A DNA stretch of 64,000 nucleotides from Promethearchaeota archaeon Loki_b32 (GCA_005223125.1 NJBH01000016.1:1-64000), one strand, 5' to 3'. Counted from the stretch's first letter, positions 43,282 to 53,531 are shown. Numbers and translations: made by a program. The notes: generated from the letters alone by a model not told the origin.

Positions 43282-44148
43282 TCACCCTCTCAATGGCATG
43301 TTATCTAAACTGATAAATTCATTTACTTTAGGTTTTCTTTCACGATATGGATTTTCAATATTATCCAATTTTCTACCAAAAGTTAGATACCCCGTGTGTC
43401 CAATCATTCTTACTTCTGGACGTGTAGCATTTTCTTTTACTTGTATTCTTCTTTTTATTAACTCATATGTATTAACCTCTATAAATCCGTTGATTTTCAT
43501 TGCTGAAACTGTTTTTTTAACTTGCTCAATAGTAGGGGAAAAGGATCCAAGTGTACCACTGAATTTTAAATAGTTTAATACTTTTTTAATAGCATTCCAG
43601 GGAGTCGCCATATCTAAAACAACCGCATCTACATTTTCTAGCTTAAGATCATCATTTAAAATATCTCCATATTGAATTGAAACAAAATCATCTAATTTTG
43701 CTCTTTTAACATTTAATTTGGCTCTTTTAAGCGATTTTTCCCGAATATCATATGAGTAAATGTGCCCCTTTGGGCGTACAAAATTTCCTAAAATGCATGT
43801 TAAAGCCCCAGAACCACATCCTGCTTCAATAACTATGCTGCCTGGTCCAATCCCAGTATAAAGTAAAATTAATCCCGCATCTTCGGGATATATGATTTGA
43901 GTTTTTCGTGTCATATGAAGAATGTAATCAGATGGTAAAGGTTTTAATACATAAAATTTATACCCTTGAGTTTCAAAAGGTCTTGAAAATAAAACTGAGC
44001 CAAATTTCTTTCCAATTACATCATCAAACTCAATAATTCCTTTATGGGTATGAAAATTACCACCGGATTTCACTTGAACGAGCCACCTTCTCTTTTCATC
44101 AAGAATCAAAAAGATTAAATCATTTTCTTTAATTATATGAGTGCTCAT
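43282..44148 (-). CDS. trmI: tRNA (adenine-N1)-methyltransferase TrmI
   Basis: This 288-residue protein has an N-terminal beta domain (FLILDEKRRWLVQVKSGGNF), then a Rossmann methyltransferase with IGPGSIVIEAGCGSGALTCI (SAM motif I), YSYDIREKSLKRAKLN and DAVVLDMATPW (motif IV), and a C-terminal RRIQVKENATRPEVRM. Archaeal TrmI makes m1A57/m1A58 in tRNA. Full length. Cotranscribed with the tRNA-binding protein. Confidence 0.92.
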   Translation of the reverse strand: MSTHIIKENDLIFLILDEKRRWLVQVKSGGNFHTHKGIIEFDDVIGKKFGSVLFSRPFETQGYKFYVLKPLPSDYILHMTRKTQIIYPEDAGLILLYTGIGPGSIVIEAGCGSGALTCILGNFVRPKGHIYSYDIREKSLKRAKLNVKRAKLDDFVSIQYGDILNDDLKLENVDAVVLDMATPWNAIKKVLNYLKFSGTLGSFSPTIEQVKKTVSAMKINGFIEVNTYELIKRRIQVKENATRPEVRMIGHTGYLTFGRKLDNIENPYRERKPKVNEFISLDNMPLRG

Positions 44149-44320
44149 TTTAACTGTTATCTTTTTTAATATCTGAAGTATCTAAATCTTTAATTCTTTA
44201 TAAGAAAACTTCCTTTTATTATTCATTTATTTACAAAAAATATATAAAAAATCTATAACTCCCAAATATATTAAACTTATAAAAACGCTTTTTTATAAAG
44301 ACTCTTTAATGAAATAATTT

Positions 44321-45238
44321 ATGAGTAGAGAGAAACCCCATAACGCTCGAACATCACGAACTTCTTTTAGAGATCTTCAGTTACAAATTGAAGATTTACG
44401 ACAAAGGAGAGATGAATTAAATAAGAAAACAAAAGAATACATTAATAGGCTTCAAGAAAATGAAATAGAAATTACAAATTCTCTGAAAATTGCTAAGCAA
44501 AAATACAAAAAGAAAAGAGATTACTGGAATAATAAAGTGAAACAACTAAAAGAGAAAAAAATTGAATATAAAACTCTTTTCGACAATTTTATTGAAGAGA
44601 AAAAAAGTCTTCAAAAATCCCAAAAAAACACAATAGATAACAAACAATTTCTCTCAATAAAACAAATTGAACGCAAAATTGACAACCTAGAGAGGATAAT
44701 TGAAACCGAAAAACTCGATATTGCTGAAGAAAATGCTATAATTGACAAAATAAGGGAATTGGCGGCTATGAAACATGAATTTTTATCTGAAGAAAAAAAC
44801 AATGACCTTTTCAAGATTGAGAGAAAAATCGAAATAGTAAAAATTAATTTGAATAAGATATATGAGCAATTGAATAAATGGTCCGATAAATCTCAAGAAA
44901 ATCATACAAAAATGCTTGAAGAGTTTCAAAATGTTGATAAATTAAAAGAAGATAAGAAAAAGCTTGAAGAAGAATTAATTGAGAATAAAAAAACAGCTGA
45001 TCGCTATCACAAGCAATATTTAAAGGTAATGAATCAAAGAAAGAAGAATTATAAAGGCAAAAAACCTTACAGCCATAGTAAAAAACCTACCAGAAATTTC
45101 AATCAATCTAATAAAAAATATGAAATGATGGAAAAACTTAGACAAGATAAATTGGCTACAGCACTTGAAAAGCAAAAAGCTGGAAAAAAACTTAATTTAT
45201 TTGAAGCTAGACTAATTCTTGAGAAATCTAGAGAATAG
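44321..45238 (+). CDS. Long coiled-coil protein
   Basis: In the 305 residues, ~20-245 form continuous heptad-like coiled coil (SFRDLQLQIEDLRQRRDELN, then KSLQKSQKNTIDNKQF and IERKIDNLERIIETEKLDIA) followed by a basic linker (NYKGKKPYSHSKKPTRNFNQ) and a C-terminal helix (EKQKAGKKLNLFEARLILEK). Related coiled-coil proteins are widespread in archaea next to translation genes; function is not established. No enzyme motif. Confidence 0.7.
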   Translation: MSREKPHNARTSRTSFRDLQLQIEDLRQRRDELNKKTKEYINRLQENEIEITNSLKIAKQKYKKKRDYWNNKVKQLKEKKIEYKTLFDNFIEEKKSLQKSQKNTIDNKQFLSIKQIERKIDNLERIIETEKLDIAEENAIIDKIRELAAMKHEFLSEEKNNDLFKIERKIEIVKINLNKIYEQLNKWSDKSQENHTKMLEEFQNVDKLKEDKKKLEEELIENKKTADRYHKQYLKVMNQRKKNYKGKKPYSHSKKPTRNFNQSNKKYEMMEKLRQDKLATALEKQKAGKKLNLFEARLILEKSRE

Positions 45239-45412
45239 TTACACCTTGTTAATTTAAAATTTTTTAGATTTGTTTAACTAAGTCAGTTCTCGTTAATTTT
45301 CGAATTTAATTTGAGAATTTTTATTAAAAATAAAGAGATCTGAATAAGGTTTAAAAAAATTGTAGATTTATTATTTAAATAATGCTTAAAAATAATAGAA
45401 GGGATTATAAAT

Positions 45413-46741
45413 TTGAATAAAAAATTAGCTGAAATTCGAAGTATCTTATTAGAACATCACGATTGGTTCCAACAATCAATACCCCTAATTGCTTCTGAAA
45501 ATATCACTAGCCCTGCTGTGGATGAAGCTTGTGCTTCTGATTTTTCTCATCGATATGCAGAAGGATGGAGCGGCCAGAGAGTCTATGCAGGATGCAGATA
45601 TATAGATCAGATCGAAGATATTTGTATGGAACTTACTAAAGAATATTTTAAATGTATCCATGCCGATGTACGACCTATATCTGGAGTTGTAGCGAATTTA
45701 GTCATGTATAACGCATTTACTTCGGATAATAATGGTAAAATGTGCTGTATGTCTATTGTCCGGGGAGGACATATTTCACATGGTCCAAGATTTGCAAAAA
45801 GTGGTAGAGAAATTTTTGGGACGGCTGGAACAACAAGAGGTATCAATATTGAATATTTAGCATTTGATAATGATGAAATGAATCTTGATATTGATGCATC
45901 CGCTAAAATCATTAGAGAATTTGAACCTGAATTAGTTCTATTTGGTGGCTCAGTATTTTTATTCCCACACCCTGTTAAAGAACTTGGTGAGGTCGCAAAA
46001 GAGGTTGGAGCATATGTCGGGTACGATGCTGCCCATGTCTCAGGTTTGATTGGTTCTGGATATTTCCAGGATCCTTTAAGAGATGGAGCAGACGTTATGA
46101 CTATGAGCACGCATAAAACACTTCCAGGGCCGCAACATGGTGCTTTAGTATCAAATAGGGAGGATTTAATTGAAACTCTTAGATCTTGCGCTTTTCCAGC
46201 TTTATTATCCAATCATCATCTTCATAATGTTGCCGGTTTGGCAATAGCTCTAGCAGAAATGATAGAATTTGGAAAAGAATACCACAAGAACGTTATAGAA
46301 AATGCAAAAGCACTAGGACAAGCCTTATCAGATCAAGGAATAAAAATATTGATGGAACATAAAGGTTTTACTGAATCTCATCAAATAGTAGCGGACATTA
46401 CAGAATTTGAGAAGACTATTGGATTGGGTGGAGACATAGAAAAATTATTGGAAGAAGCAAATATTATTCTTAATCGTAATCTTTTACCATATGATATCGC
46501 AGAGGGTAGACATTATCAAAATCCTGGAGGTTTAAGAATGGGGACTTCTGAAGTCACCCGGCTTGGAATGGGAAAAAGTGAAATGGTTGATATTGCTGAA
46601 TTCTTTAAAAAACTAATAATTGATAAGAAAGGCCCTAAAAAAGTAAAAAATGAAGTAATAGAATTTCGAAAAGATTTCCAAGAAATAAAGTATTGCTTTC
46701 AATCTCCAAGTAAAGCTTATGAATATTTAAAGTTTTATTAA
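45413..46741 (+). CDS. glyA: Serine hydroxymethyltransferase family
   Basis: The 442 residues start at TTG 45413. Seen: QSIPLIASENITSPAVDEAC, HRYAEGWSGQRVYAGC, VGAYVGYDAAHVSGLI (Asp and His for PLP) and the Schiff-base Lys in TMSTHKTLPGPQHGAL. The last motif departs from the usual HKTLRGPRGG, so it is an archaeal-type or divergent SHMT and could use another aldol substrate. Standard reaction: serine + THF to glycine + methylene-THF. The neighbouring window encodes THF-type MetF, which makes THF use plausible. Upstream ribosome binding site: GAAGGGAT. Confidence 0.85.
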   Translation: MNKKLAEIRSILLEHHDWFQQSIPLIASENITSPAVDEACASDFSHRYAEGWSGQRVYAGCRYIDQIEDICMELTKEYFKCIHADVRPISGVVANLVMYNAFTSDNNGKMCCMSIVRGGHISHGPRFAKSGREIFGTAGTTRGINIEYLAFDNDEMNLDIDASAKIIREFEPELVLFGGSVFLFPHPVKELGEVAKEVGAYVGYDAAHVSGLIGSGYFQDPLRDGADVMTMSTHKTLPGPQHGALVSNREDLIETLRSCAFPALLSNHHLHNVAGLAIALAEMIEFGKEYHKNVIENAKALGQALSDQGIKILMEHKGFTESHQIVADITEFEKTIGLGGDIEKLLEEANIILNRNLLPYDIAEGRHYQNPGGLRMGTSEVTRLGMGKSEMVDIAEFFKKLIIDKKGPKKVKNEVIEFRKDFQEIKYCFQSPSKAYEYLKFY

Positions 46742-46830
46742 TATATTTTATTCTTATTTTTTCAGTAGAATAATAAAACTTATCTTAAACGATTCATTTA
46801 AGACTTATTATAATTTTAAATTAATGATTA

Positions 46831-47673
46831 ATGAAAGTCATGAGTCTCGAAGTTCTTGAAAAAAACGACAGGAACCTTATTTTTATAGTAGAAGGGATTT
46901 CTATTGAAATGGCAAATGCTATTCGCAGAATTATTATTTCTGAGATACCTGTAATGGCAGTAGATGAAGTTATCATATTAAAGAATGACTCCCCTCTCTA
47001 TGATGAGATTATATCTCACAGATTAGGCTTAATTCCTTTAACTACAGATTTAGATGTATATAAGCTTCCACGAGAGTGCTCTTGTGAGGGTTACGGGTGT
47101 GCTCTTTGCCAAGTCTCTTTAACATGTGAGGTTACTAACACATCAAATAATCCAATGGAACTTTATTCAGGTGATTTAAATTCTAATGATCCAAAAATAA
47201 TCCCTGTTAATCCAAATATACCAATAGTAAAAATTGATAAAAATGACAAAGTGATAATCGAAGCTTATGCAATTTTAGGAGTAGCAAAAGATCATGTCAA
47301 ATGGCAAGCAGTTTCAAATATCTTCTATAGATTTTATCCTCAGATTGATTTCGATGATAGTAAATGTGCTAAATGTCCAGAGAAATGTGTAGTGTCTCGT
47401 TTATGTCCTGAAAAACTATATGATTTTTCAAATAAAAAAACTCCAAGATTGATGGATGAATACTGGAAAACATGTACTTTATGTAATTCTTGTCAGAATG
47501 ATTGTCCAGAGGAGGCTATAAAAGTAGGTTGGAAAGACGATACTTACATTTTTTCAATTGAGAGTGATGGTGTTCTCGAATTCGATGTTGTCCTGAAGAA
47601 AACATTTGAGGTTTTCTTAGAAAAAATTGATGAATTTGTTGAAAAACTCGAAGAAGTAGAGATAGAATCGTGA
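46831..47673 (+). CDS. rpoD: DNA-directed RNA polymerase subunit D (Rpo3)
   Basis: This 280-residue protein has the alpha-like dimerisation part (SIEMANAIRRIIISEIPVMA, SHRLGLIPLTTDLDVY), the insert with KCAKCPEKCVVSRLC and the ferredoxin-like CTLCNSCQNDCPEEAI, and the C-terminal IESDGVLEFDVVLKKTFEVF. The [4Fe-4S] insert is typical for many archaeal Rpo3 proteins and stabilises assembly with subunit L. First gene of the D-L18e-L13-S9 string. Confidence 0.95.
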   Translation: MKVMSLEVLEKNDRNLIFIVEGISIEMANAIRRIIISEIPVMAVDEVIILKNDSPLYDEIISHRLGLIPLTTDLDVYKLPRECSCEGYGCALCQVSLTCEVTNTSNNPMELYSGDLNSNDPKIIPVNPNIPIVKIDKNDKVIIEAYAILGVAKDHVKWQAVSNIFYRFYPQIDFDDSKCAKCPEKCVVSRLCPEKLYDFSNKKTPRLMDEYWKTCTLCNSCQNDCPEEAIKVGWKDDTYIFSIESDGVLEFDVVLKKTFEVFLEKIDEFVEKLEEVEIES

Positions 47674-47737
47674 ATTATCAAAAAATTATTAAAATATTAT
47701 AAATTTAAGATATCAGATTTATTGGTGGTTGTAAGTC

Positions 47738-48094
47738 ATGTCCCATAAAATTACTGGTCCAAGCAACTATTATATCAGAAAATTAATAAGAGATTTATGG
47801 AAAACGAAGATTAAAATCTGGAAAACAGTTTCAACAAAGCTAAGTGGTCCAAGAAGGAATAAAGTTAAAGCAAATTTATACCGTATTAACAAGAAAACAA
47901 GTAAAAATGAAGTAATCGTCATTCCCGGAAAGGTTTTAGGGATGGGGGAATTAGATCATGCTCTTACAATAGCTTGCTTAGAATATTCAAAATCAGCAAA
48001 AAAAAAAATTGAATCATCTGGTAGTAAACTAATAACAATTGAAGAGTTATTAGAGCAAAACCCTAAGGGTAGTGGAGTTAAGGTTTTTTATTGA
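47738..48094 (+). CDS. rpl18e: Large ribosomal subunit protein eL18 (L18e)
   Basis: The 118 residues are those of an L18e family member: GPSNYYIRKLIRDLWKTKIK, VIPGKVLGMGELDHALTIAC and SKLITIEELLEQNPKGSGVK. Full length, 64 bases after rpoD and upstream of L13, the standard archaeal order. Ribosome binding site GGTGGT. Confidence 0.93.
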   Translation: MSHKITGPSNYYIRKLIRDLWKTKIKIWKTVSTKLSGPRRNKVKANLYRINKKTSKNEVIVIPGKVLGMGELDHALTIACLEYSKSAKKKIESSGSKLITIEELLEQNPKGSGVKVFY

Positions 48095-48127
48095 AATATC
48101 AAATATCTTATTGAGTGTCAAAAAAAT

Positions 48128-48601
48128 ATGTTAATCGAATATCAATTATATGATGCATCAAATAAAATTTTAGGACGATTCTGTAGTCAAATTGCGAAAA
48201 GAGCTATATTAGGCGAGTATATAGTAATAATTAATGCGAAAGATGCAATTATAAGTGGAACAAAAAGAGATATTCATGAAAATTATTTAGCAAAATTAAA
48301 TATTTCAACAGCAACTAATCCACGTAGAGGACCATTTCATGAGAGAAGACCAGATACTTTTATGAGAAGAGTTATAAAGCAAATGTTACCAAGAAAGAAA
48401 TTACGAGGAAAAGAGGCTCTTAAAAGAGTTCATATCTATATAACGGATATTCCTGAACGATTTAAGAGCAGGTATCAAAAATTAGTGCCTACTGAAATTA
48501 ATAATGCAGATAAAAAGCGTCTTTCATATTATAACAAGTTTATCACTTTAGATAATTTATGTCAACGAATAGGGTGGAAAAAAACCGAGATAGAGGCTTA
48601 A
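48128..48601 (+). CDS. rpl13: Large ribosomal subunit protein uL13
   Basis: This 157-residue protein has LGRFCSQIAKRAILGEYIVI, NPRRGPFHERRPDTFMRRVI and MLPRKKLRGKEALKRVHIYI, the uL13 fold and basic loop. Full length. It is followed after 4 bases by S9. Confidence 0.94.
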   Translation: MLIEYQLYDASNKILGRFCSQIAKRAILGEYIVIINAKDAIISGTKRDIHENYLAKLNISTATNPRRGPFHERRPDTFMRRVIKQMLPRKKLRGKEALKRVHIYITDIPERFKSRYQKLVPTEINNADKKRLSYYNKFITLDNLCQRIGWKKTEIEA

Positions 48602-48605
48602 AAAA

Positions 48606-49016
48606 ATGTCAATGAAAGTAATTCAAGCATCAGGAAAAAGAAAAATGGCAATAGCACGAGCAGTGTTGAGACATCCCGCCAAAGGCCAAATAAAGATAAA
48701 TAATATACCCTTAAGATTATATGAACCAGAAATCGCTCGATTGAGAATTCAAGAAGTATTTGAGATAATAAATCACCCAAAACTTGAAAAATGCGATATC
48801 AATGTCAGAGTTCATGGTGGTGGCATAATGGGTAGAACGGATGCGGTTCGAATAGCAATTGCAAAATCTATTAATAAATTTATAGGAACAAAAACTATTG
48901 AGAAATCTTTTAGGGAGTATGATGATTCTCTATTATCTGGAGACTCGAGACGAACCGAGCCGAAACATTTTGGGGGGAAGAAGGCCAGATCTCGAAGACA
49001 AAAGAGTTTTAGATAA
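48606..49016 (+). CDS. rps9: Small ribosomal subunit protein uS9
   Basis: This 136-residue protein has QASGKRKMAIARAVLRHPAK, VRVHGGGIMGRTDAVRIAIA and the basic end AEPKHFGGKKARSRRQKSFR-like (seen as PKHFGGKKARSRRQKSFR). The terminal lysine/arginine-rich tail reaches the decoding site. Full length. Unlike many archaea, rpoN does not follow; the convergent aroA gene does. Confidence 0.94.
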   Translation: MSMKVIQASGKRKMAIARAVLRHPAKGQIKINNIPLRLYEPEIARLRIQEVFEIINHPKLEKCDINVRVHGGGIMGRTDAVRIAIAKSINKFIGTKTIEKSFREYDDSLLSGDSRRTEPKHFGGKKARSRRQKSFR

Positions 49017-49030
49017 TTTTATTAATTAAA

Positions 49031-50347
49031 TTAAACTTGTTCAATTTGGGCCCCTAATTCTTTTAAATCTCCAAAAAAGGAAGGATAAGAATCTTTTATA
49101 ATTTCACTATTTTGAATATACGAGCTGGAATCAGCATATAATGCAGCAATACTACAAGCCATTGCAATTCTATGATCATTATTATGATTAATTGTAGTAC
49201 CTTTAATTTTATCGCAATGAAATATTGTTAATTTATCATCTTCTTCAATGATTTTAATGCCCATATTACTTAATTCTCGAGCTATAGTAGAAATTCTATC
49301 AGTTTCTTTTAATCTTAGGTTAGATGCATTATAGAGAACTGTTTTTCCCTCCGCAAAAGCTCCGATAACAGATAAAATTGGAAATAAATCAGGAATGTCT
49401 TTGCAATTAATCTCAATTCCTTTTAAAGGATATTTTTTAATATCTCCATTTAAAATTATTTGATTTTTATCCTCATCCATATTGATATTAGCACCCATTT
49501 CCCTTAAAATCTCGATAATTTTTTTATCTCCTTGAGAATTCTTAATGCTTAAATTATTGATAATTATAGAAGATGGTTTTTTAGATAATACTGCAGCTGC
49601 TATAATAAACGCTGCGGAAGAAAAATCTCCTGGAATAGTATAAGACTGAGATCTATAGGTTTGATCGTTTGTTATATAGAATTTACCGATTTCAAAATTA
49701 GCTTGGATATTAATTCCAAATGTTTCTAAAACATCTAATGTGATTTCGATAAAAGGTTTGGAAACTAATGGGGTTGTGAGTTCGATTTCAAAGAAATCTT
49801 TGTTCTCACATTGTAATTGGGGACATAACATTAATAAGGCAGTTATAAATTGTGAACTTTTATTACCCTGAATCTTAATTTTATTACACAGAATTTTTTT
49901 ACGTTTAATTTTAAGTTTACCACCTGATAATTTAAAAACGGCACCAATCTGTTCAAGTGATTTGAGGAGGGGAAGAATTGGTCTATTAAGTTTAAAGAAT
50001 TCTCCTGATAATGAAAGTCCATCTTTAAATAATAAACTTAAGGCACTAAAAATTCTTATGGTTGTTCCAGAGTTTCCACAATCCAGAGTTTTTTTATAAG
50101 ATCTAAAAGATTCTTTACCACTTTTAATGATATACGTATTATCCGATTTTTCTAAGATTTTAACTCCTAAAGTTTTTAATACATTCATTGTAACTTCAAC
50201 ATCTCCACTTTTTAGAGGATTTTTAATTATTGAAATACCATCAGCAAGACTCGCAGCTATAAAAGCTCTATGCGAATAACTTTTGGATCCTGGTGCTATG
50301 ATTTCACCATTCAAACTGCTTGTAATTGGATTAATTTTAAGATTCAT
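49031..50347 (-). CDS. aroA: 3-phosphoshikimate 1-carboxyvinyltransferase (EPSP synthase)
   Basis: This 438-residue protein has APGSKSYSHRAFIAASLADG (PEP/shikimate-3-P site), LDCGNSGTTIRIFSALSLLF, GNKSSQFITALLMLCP, and near the end NLRLKETDRISTIARELSNM and DHRIAMACSIAALYAD. It makes EPSP in the shikimate pathway. Divergent from aroC, with an 86-base gap. Confidence 0.95.
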   Translation of the reverse strand: MNLKINPITSSLNGEIIAPGSKSYSHRAFIAASLADGISIIKNPLKSGDVEVTMNVLKTLGVKILEKSDNTYIIKSGKESFRSYKKTLDCGNSGTTIRIFSALSLLFKDGLSLSGEFFKLNRPILPLLKSLEQIGAVFKLSGGKLKIKRKKILCNKIKIQGNKSSQFITALLMLCPQLQCENKDFFEIELTTPLVSKPFIEITLDVLETFGINIQANFEIGKFYITNDQTYRSQSYTIPGDFSSAAFIIAAAVLSKKPSSIIINNLSIKNSQGDKKIIEILREMGANINMDEDKNQIILNGDIKKYPLKGIEINCKDIPDLFPILSVIGAFAEGKTVLYNASNLRLKETDRISTIARELSNMGIKIIEEDDKLTIFHCDKIKGTTINHNNDHRIAMACSIAALYADSSSYIQNSEIIKDSYPSFFGDLKELGAQIEQV

Positions 50348-50433
50348 TAATTACTAAATAGAAAGTTATAGATATAATATTAATTAAATAATCTAGTAAG
50401 ACTAATGTTTTATTAATCCTCGAAATCGTGTAA
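50348..50433. promoter_or_regulatory. Shared divergent promoter region of aroA and aroC
   Basis: An 86-base AT-rich interval between divergent shikimate-pathway genes, with an A/T-rich box around 50368-50386 (TATAGATATAATATTAATT). Both genes probably initiate here, which would coordinate the last steps to chorismate. Confidence 0.4.
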
Positions 50434-51546
50434 GTGATGGATAACTCATTTGGTACTATCTATAGAATAACATCATTTGGAGAAAGTCATGGAGCTTTAG
50501 GAGGAATCATATTAGACGGTGTACCGGCAGGACTAGAATTTGATTTAGAATTTATCCAAAATGAACTTGATAGAAGAAGACCAGGTCAATCAAATTTGAC
50601 AACGACTCGTGTTGAGGAGGATCAAGTAAAGGTATTATCTGGCATTTTCAACAATAAAACATCAGGAGCACCAATTTGTTTGATAATTGAAAATAATGAT
50701 ATTAATTCATTAATTTATGAAAATTATAAGCAATTCTTACGACCCTCCCATGTAGATTATTCTGCATTAAAAAAATATGGGGGATATTCTGATTATCGAG
50801 GATCAGGGAGATTTTCTGGCAGAATTACGGCTGGCTTTGTCATGGCTGGAGCTATTGCAAAACAAATATTAAAAAAATATAATATCGTGATATTTGCTTA
50901 TACTAAAAGTATTGGAAAGGTTATCGACGACGATGAGAGGCCTTCTTTAAATGAATTAGAAAAATTGTTCGAAATAAGAAACAAGTCTCTTGTTAGGGCT
51001 ATAAATCATGAGAAATCGAAATTAATGGAGCAGTTAATTGAAAATGTTAAAAATCAAAAGGATTCTATCGGAGGGACTATAAAATGCATTGTTTCAAATT
51101 TTCCTGCTGGGAAGGGAGGGCCGATTTTCAATAGTATTGAGGCAAACATAAGCAAGGCAATTTTTGCGATTCCTGCCATAAAGGGCATTGAGTTTGGAGC
51201 TGGTTTTAAAGCATCCAAAATGAAAGGTTCAGAACATAATGATCCATGGATTTTAAAGGATGGAAAAATCCAAACAATTAAAAATGATGCTGGTGGAATA
51301 ATTGGGGGAATTTCAACTGGTATGCCGATTGAATTTACTATAGCAGTAAAACCACCATCTTCTATAGGGGTTCCACAGAAAACTGTTAATATTGAGATGA
51401 TGGAAAATGTAGAAATTGAATTTAGTGGTCGTCATGATCCGTGTATAGTACCAAGGGTAGTCCCCGTTGTAGAAGCTATGACAGCAAACGTTTTACTAGA
51501 TTTTTTACTTATAGAAGGTTATATTCCTAGGATTTTTAAACAATAA
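50434..51546 (+). CDS. aroC: Chorismate synthase
   Basis: This 370-residue protein has FGESHGALGGIILDGVPAG, DRRRPGQSNLTTTRVEEDQV, RPSHVDYSALKKYGGYSDYR, GSGRFSGRITAGFVMAGAIA and SGRHDPCIVPRVVPVVEAMT, the standard family signatures. It uses reduced FMN to convert EPSP to chorismate. Full length. Confidence 0.96.
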   Translation: MMDNSFGTIYRITSFGESHGALGGIILDGVPAGLEFDLEFIQNELDRRRPGQSNLTTTRVEEDQVKVLSGIFNNKTSGAPICLIIENNDINSLIYENYKQFLRPSHVDYSALKKYGGYSDYRGSGRFSGRITAGFVMAGAIAKQILKKYNIVIFAYTKSIGKVIDDDERPSLNELEKLFEIRNKSLVRAINHEKSKLMEQLIENVKNQKDSIGGTIKCIVSNFPAGKGGPIFNSIEANISKAIFAIPAIKGIEFGAGFKASKMKGSEHNDPWILKDGKIQTIKNDAGGIIGGISTGMPIEFTIAVKPPSSIGVPQKTVNIEMMENVEIEFSGRHDPCIVPRVVPVVEAMTANVLLDFLLIEGYIPRIFKQ

Positions 51547-51649
51547 ATGAAGGCTATAAGTTTATTAATAAAAATTAAATTATCTTTATGTTCATAATAA
51601 AAAATAATAATTATTGATAATGATTTGAGTATTATAAAAAGGAATTATC

Positions 51650-51886
51650 ATGCCCCTTTCAGTTCAAGAAAAGCTTATCGAAGATGTTATGAAATTAATA
51701 GATAGATGGTCTTTTGAACAGTGTGCTTATTGCGATGATGGAACACTGGTTTCAATTGAAGGAATGCTTGATTTCAGGTGTAGTAAATGCGGAAAGTCAA
51801 TGAATCCTTTAGAATATTTAGGGGAAATCGGCAAAATTGTTTTTCATTATAGAGAAAATCAAAATAATCTCAAAATTAAGCATTAG
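51650..51886 (+). CDS. Small zinc-ribbon protein
   Basis: The 78 residues have one treble-clef-like set of cysteines: FEQCAYCDDG and FRCSKCGKSMN. N-terminal helix SVQEKLIEDVMKLIDRW. The ATG follows a GGAATT box. Function unknown; zinc-ribbon proteins of this size often bind nucleic acid or RNA polymerase. Confidence 0.6.
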   Translation: MPLSVQEKLIEDVMKLIDRWSFEQCAYCDDGTLVSIEGMLDFRCSKCGKSMNPLEYLGEIGKIVFHYRENQNNLKIKH

Positions 51887-51992
51887 AGATATTAATAACT
51901 TATAAAATAAAGAATATATTGATAAAATTAGCAACCATTAATTTTCAAGCTCAATTCTTCTCAATATAAAGCCAAGGTTTTAGGTGTTTATA

Positions 51993-53420
51993 ATGAATTC
52001 ACCAATTACAGCCGTTTTATTGGGGGCAGGAAGACGAGGATTTCACGTTTATGGAAATTATGCTCTTAAAGAAAAAAAAAAACTAAAATTTATTGCTGTA
52101 GCTGAACCCATTAAAGCAAGACGTGAAAAATTCGCTAATTTACACAGAATTCCTTCAAATAGATGTTATGAAAGTTGGGAGGATTTACTTTCACAGGATA
52201 AATTAGCAAATATAGCTTTTATTTGTACTCAAGATCAGATGCACACAGAACCTACTTTATTAGCTTTAGAAAAAGGATATCATGTACTTTTAGAGAAACC
52301 TATGGCCCAAACTCTAGAAAATTGTATTAAAATAGTGAAAAAAGTAGAAGAAACGGGAAGAATTTTGGGTGTGGGTCATGTTTTAAGATATACTAGTTTT
52401 TTCTCAACTATATATAAAATAATCCAAAAAGGTCTACTTGGAGATATTGTTAATATTTCTCATAGAGAAAATGTTATGTGGTATCATTACGCCCACAGTT
52501 TTATAAGAGGTCCATGGTCAAATGTAGAAAAATCTTCTCCAATGATTTTAGCAAAATGTTGTCATGATCTTGATTTACTTTTTCATATGACAGGCTCACT
52601 TCCAAAGAAAATAAGTTCTTTTGGAAACTTGTACCATTTCAAGCCAGAAAATGCACCAAAGGGAGCACCAGAATATTGTTTAGATGGATGTCCAGCTAAA
52701 GCAAAATGCTTATATTATGCTCCAAGAATATATATTGATATTATCCCCCAAATTCAATTTATGGAAAAAAGTGATAATAAGTTTTTGAAGATATTAGGGA
52801 AGTTAAGAAAGAACCATGTGAATTTCTTAACATATCTCTCAAAGTTGGTACCTCTATTAAAAGAATTAAGGTATTATAAAGATTTTCCAATTTATTATTT
52901 ATATACAGGTCAAAAAGAAGATTATTCTGACGAGGCAAAAGCTAGAATTTTGAAAAAGAGTCCCTATGGTAGATGTGTATATCACTGTGATAATGATGTA
53001 GTTGACCATCAAATAGTAAATATTGAATTTGAAAATGGAGTTACAGCTAATTTAACGATGCATGGTTTCAGTGAGCGTGAAGGTCGGACATTAAGAATTG
53101 ATGGAACAAAAGCAACATTGATAGGAGAGTTTCATATTAGTGGGGAGAAAATCATATTTTATGATCACTTTTCTGGAAAAGAAACACTGATTTATGCGAA
53201 AAAATTAACACGTGAGTCCGGTGAGCATGGTGTTGGAGATTTTGAACTAGTAGATGACTATATTGAATCACTCATTAGTAAAGAAAAAACTCAACCTTTA
53301 ACAAATGCACAGGAGACTGTTGAGAGCCACTTAATGGCTTTTGCTGCTAATGAATCGCGCTTAAAAGGAATTGTGGTTGATATGAATAAATTTCGTAAAA
53401 AAGTATACAAATTAGGATGA
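51993..53420 (+). CDS. Gfo/Idh/MocA-family oxidoreductase
   Basis: The 475 residues begin with a Rossmann site AVLLGAGRRGFHVYGNYAL and contain the family EKPMAQTLENC with the Lys and VGHVLRYT, then CHDLDLLFHMTGSLPKKISS. A Cys-rich segment CLDGCPAKAKCLYYAPRIY occurs in the C-terminal part, as in some sugar-dehydrogenase relatives. NAD(P)-dependent oxidation of a sugar or cyclitol is the family expectation. ATG 51993 is preferred to GTG 51984 because AGGTG lies 7 bases upstream of it. Confidence 0.85.
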   Translation: MNSPITAVLLGAGRRGFHVYGNYALKEKKKLKFIAVAEPIKARREKFANLHRIPSNRCYESWEDLLSQDKLANIAFICTQDQMHTEPTLLALEKGYHVLLEKPMAQTLENCIKIVKKVEETGRILGVGHVLRYTSFFSTIYKIIQKGLLGDIVNISHRENVMWYHYAHSFIRGPWSNVEKSSPMILAKCCHDLDLLFHMTGSLPKKISSFGNLYHFKPENAPKGAPEYCLDGCPAKAKCLYYAPRIYIDIIPQIQFMEKSDNKFLKILGKLRKNHVNFLTYLSKLVPLLKELRYYKDFPIYYLYTGQKEDYSDEAKARILKKSPYGRCVYHCDNDVVDHQIVNIEFENGVTANLTMHGFSEREGRTLRIDGTKATLIGEFHISGEKIIFYDHFSGKETLIYAKKLTRESGEHGVGDFELVDDYIESLISKEKTQPLTNAQETVESHLMAFAANESRLKGIVVDMNKFRKKVYKLG

Positions 53421-53531
53421 TTTTATCAAAAAGAAATAATGTTTGAATAGAAAAATTTTAGTTAATTTTATTATAATTGATATCATAAAGTATCTTAAAG
53501 TTAAAACTAAAATTTGGGAAGTTTAAATAGA

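Noticed and set aside
45607-46212. 201-codon minus-strand frame opposite glyA
   Set aside because: Antisense shadow of an intact SHMT-family gene.
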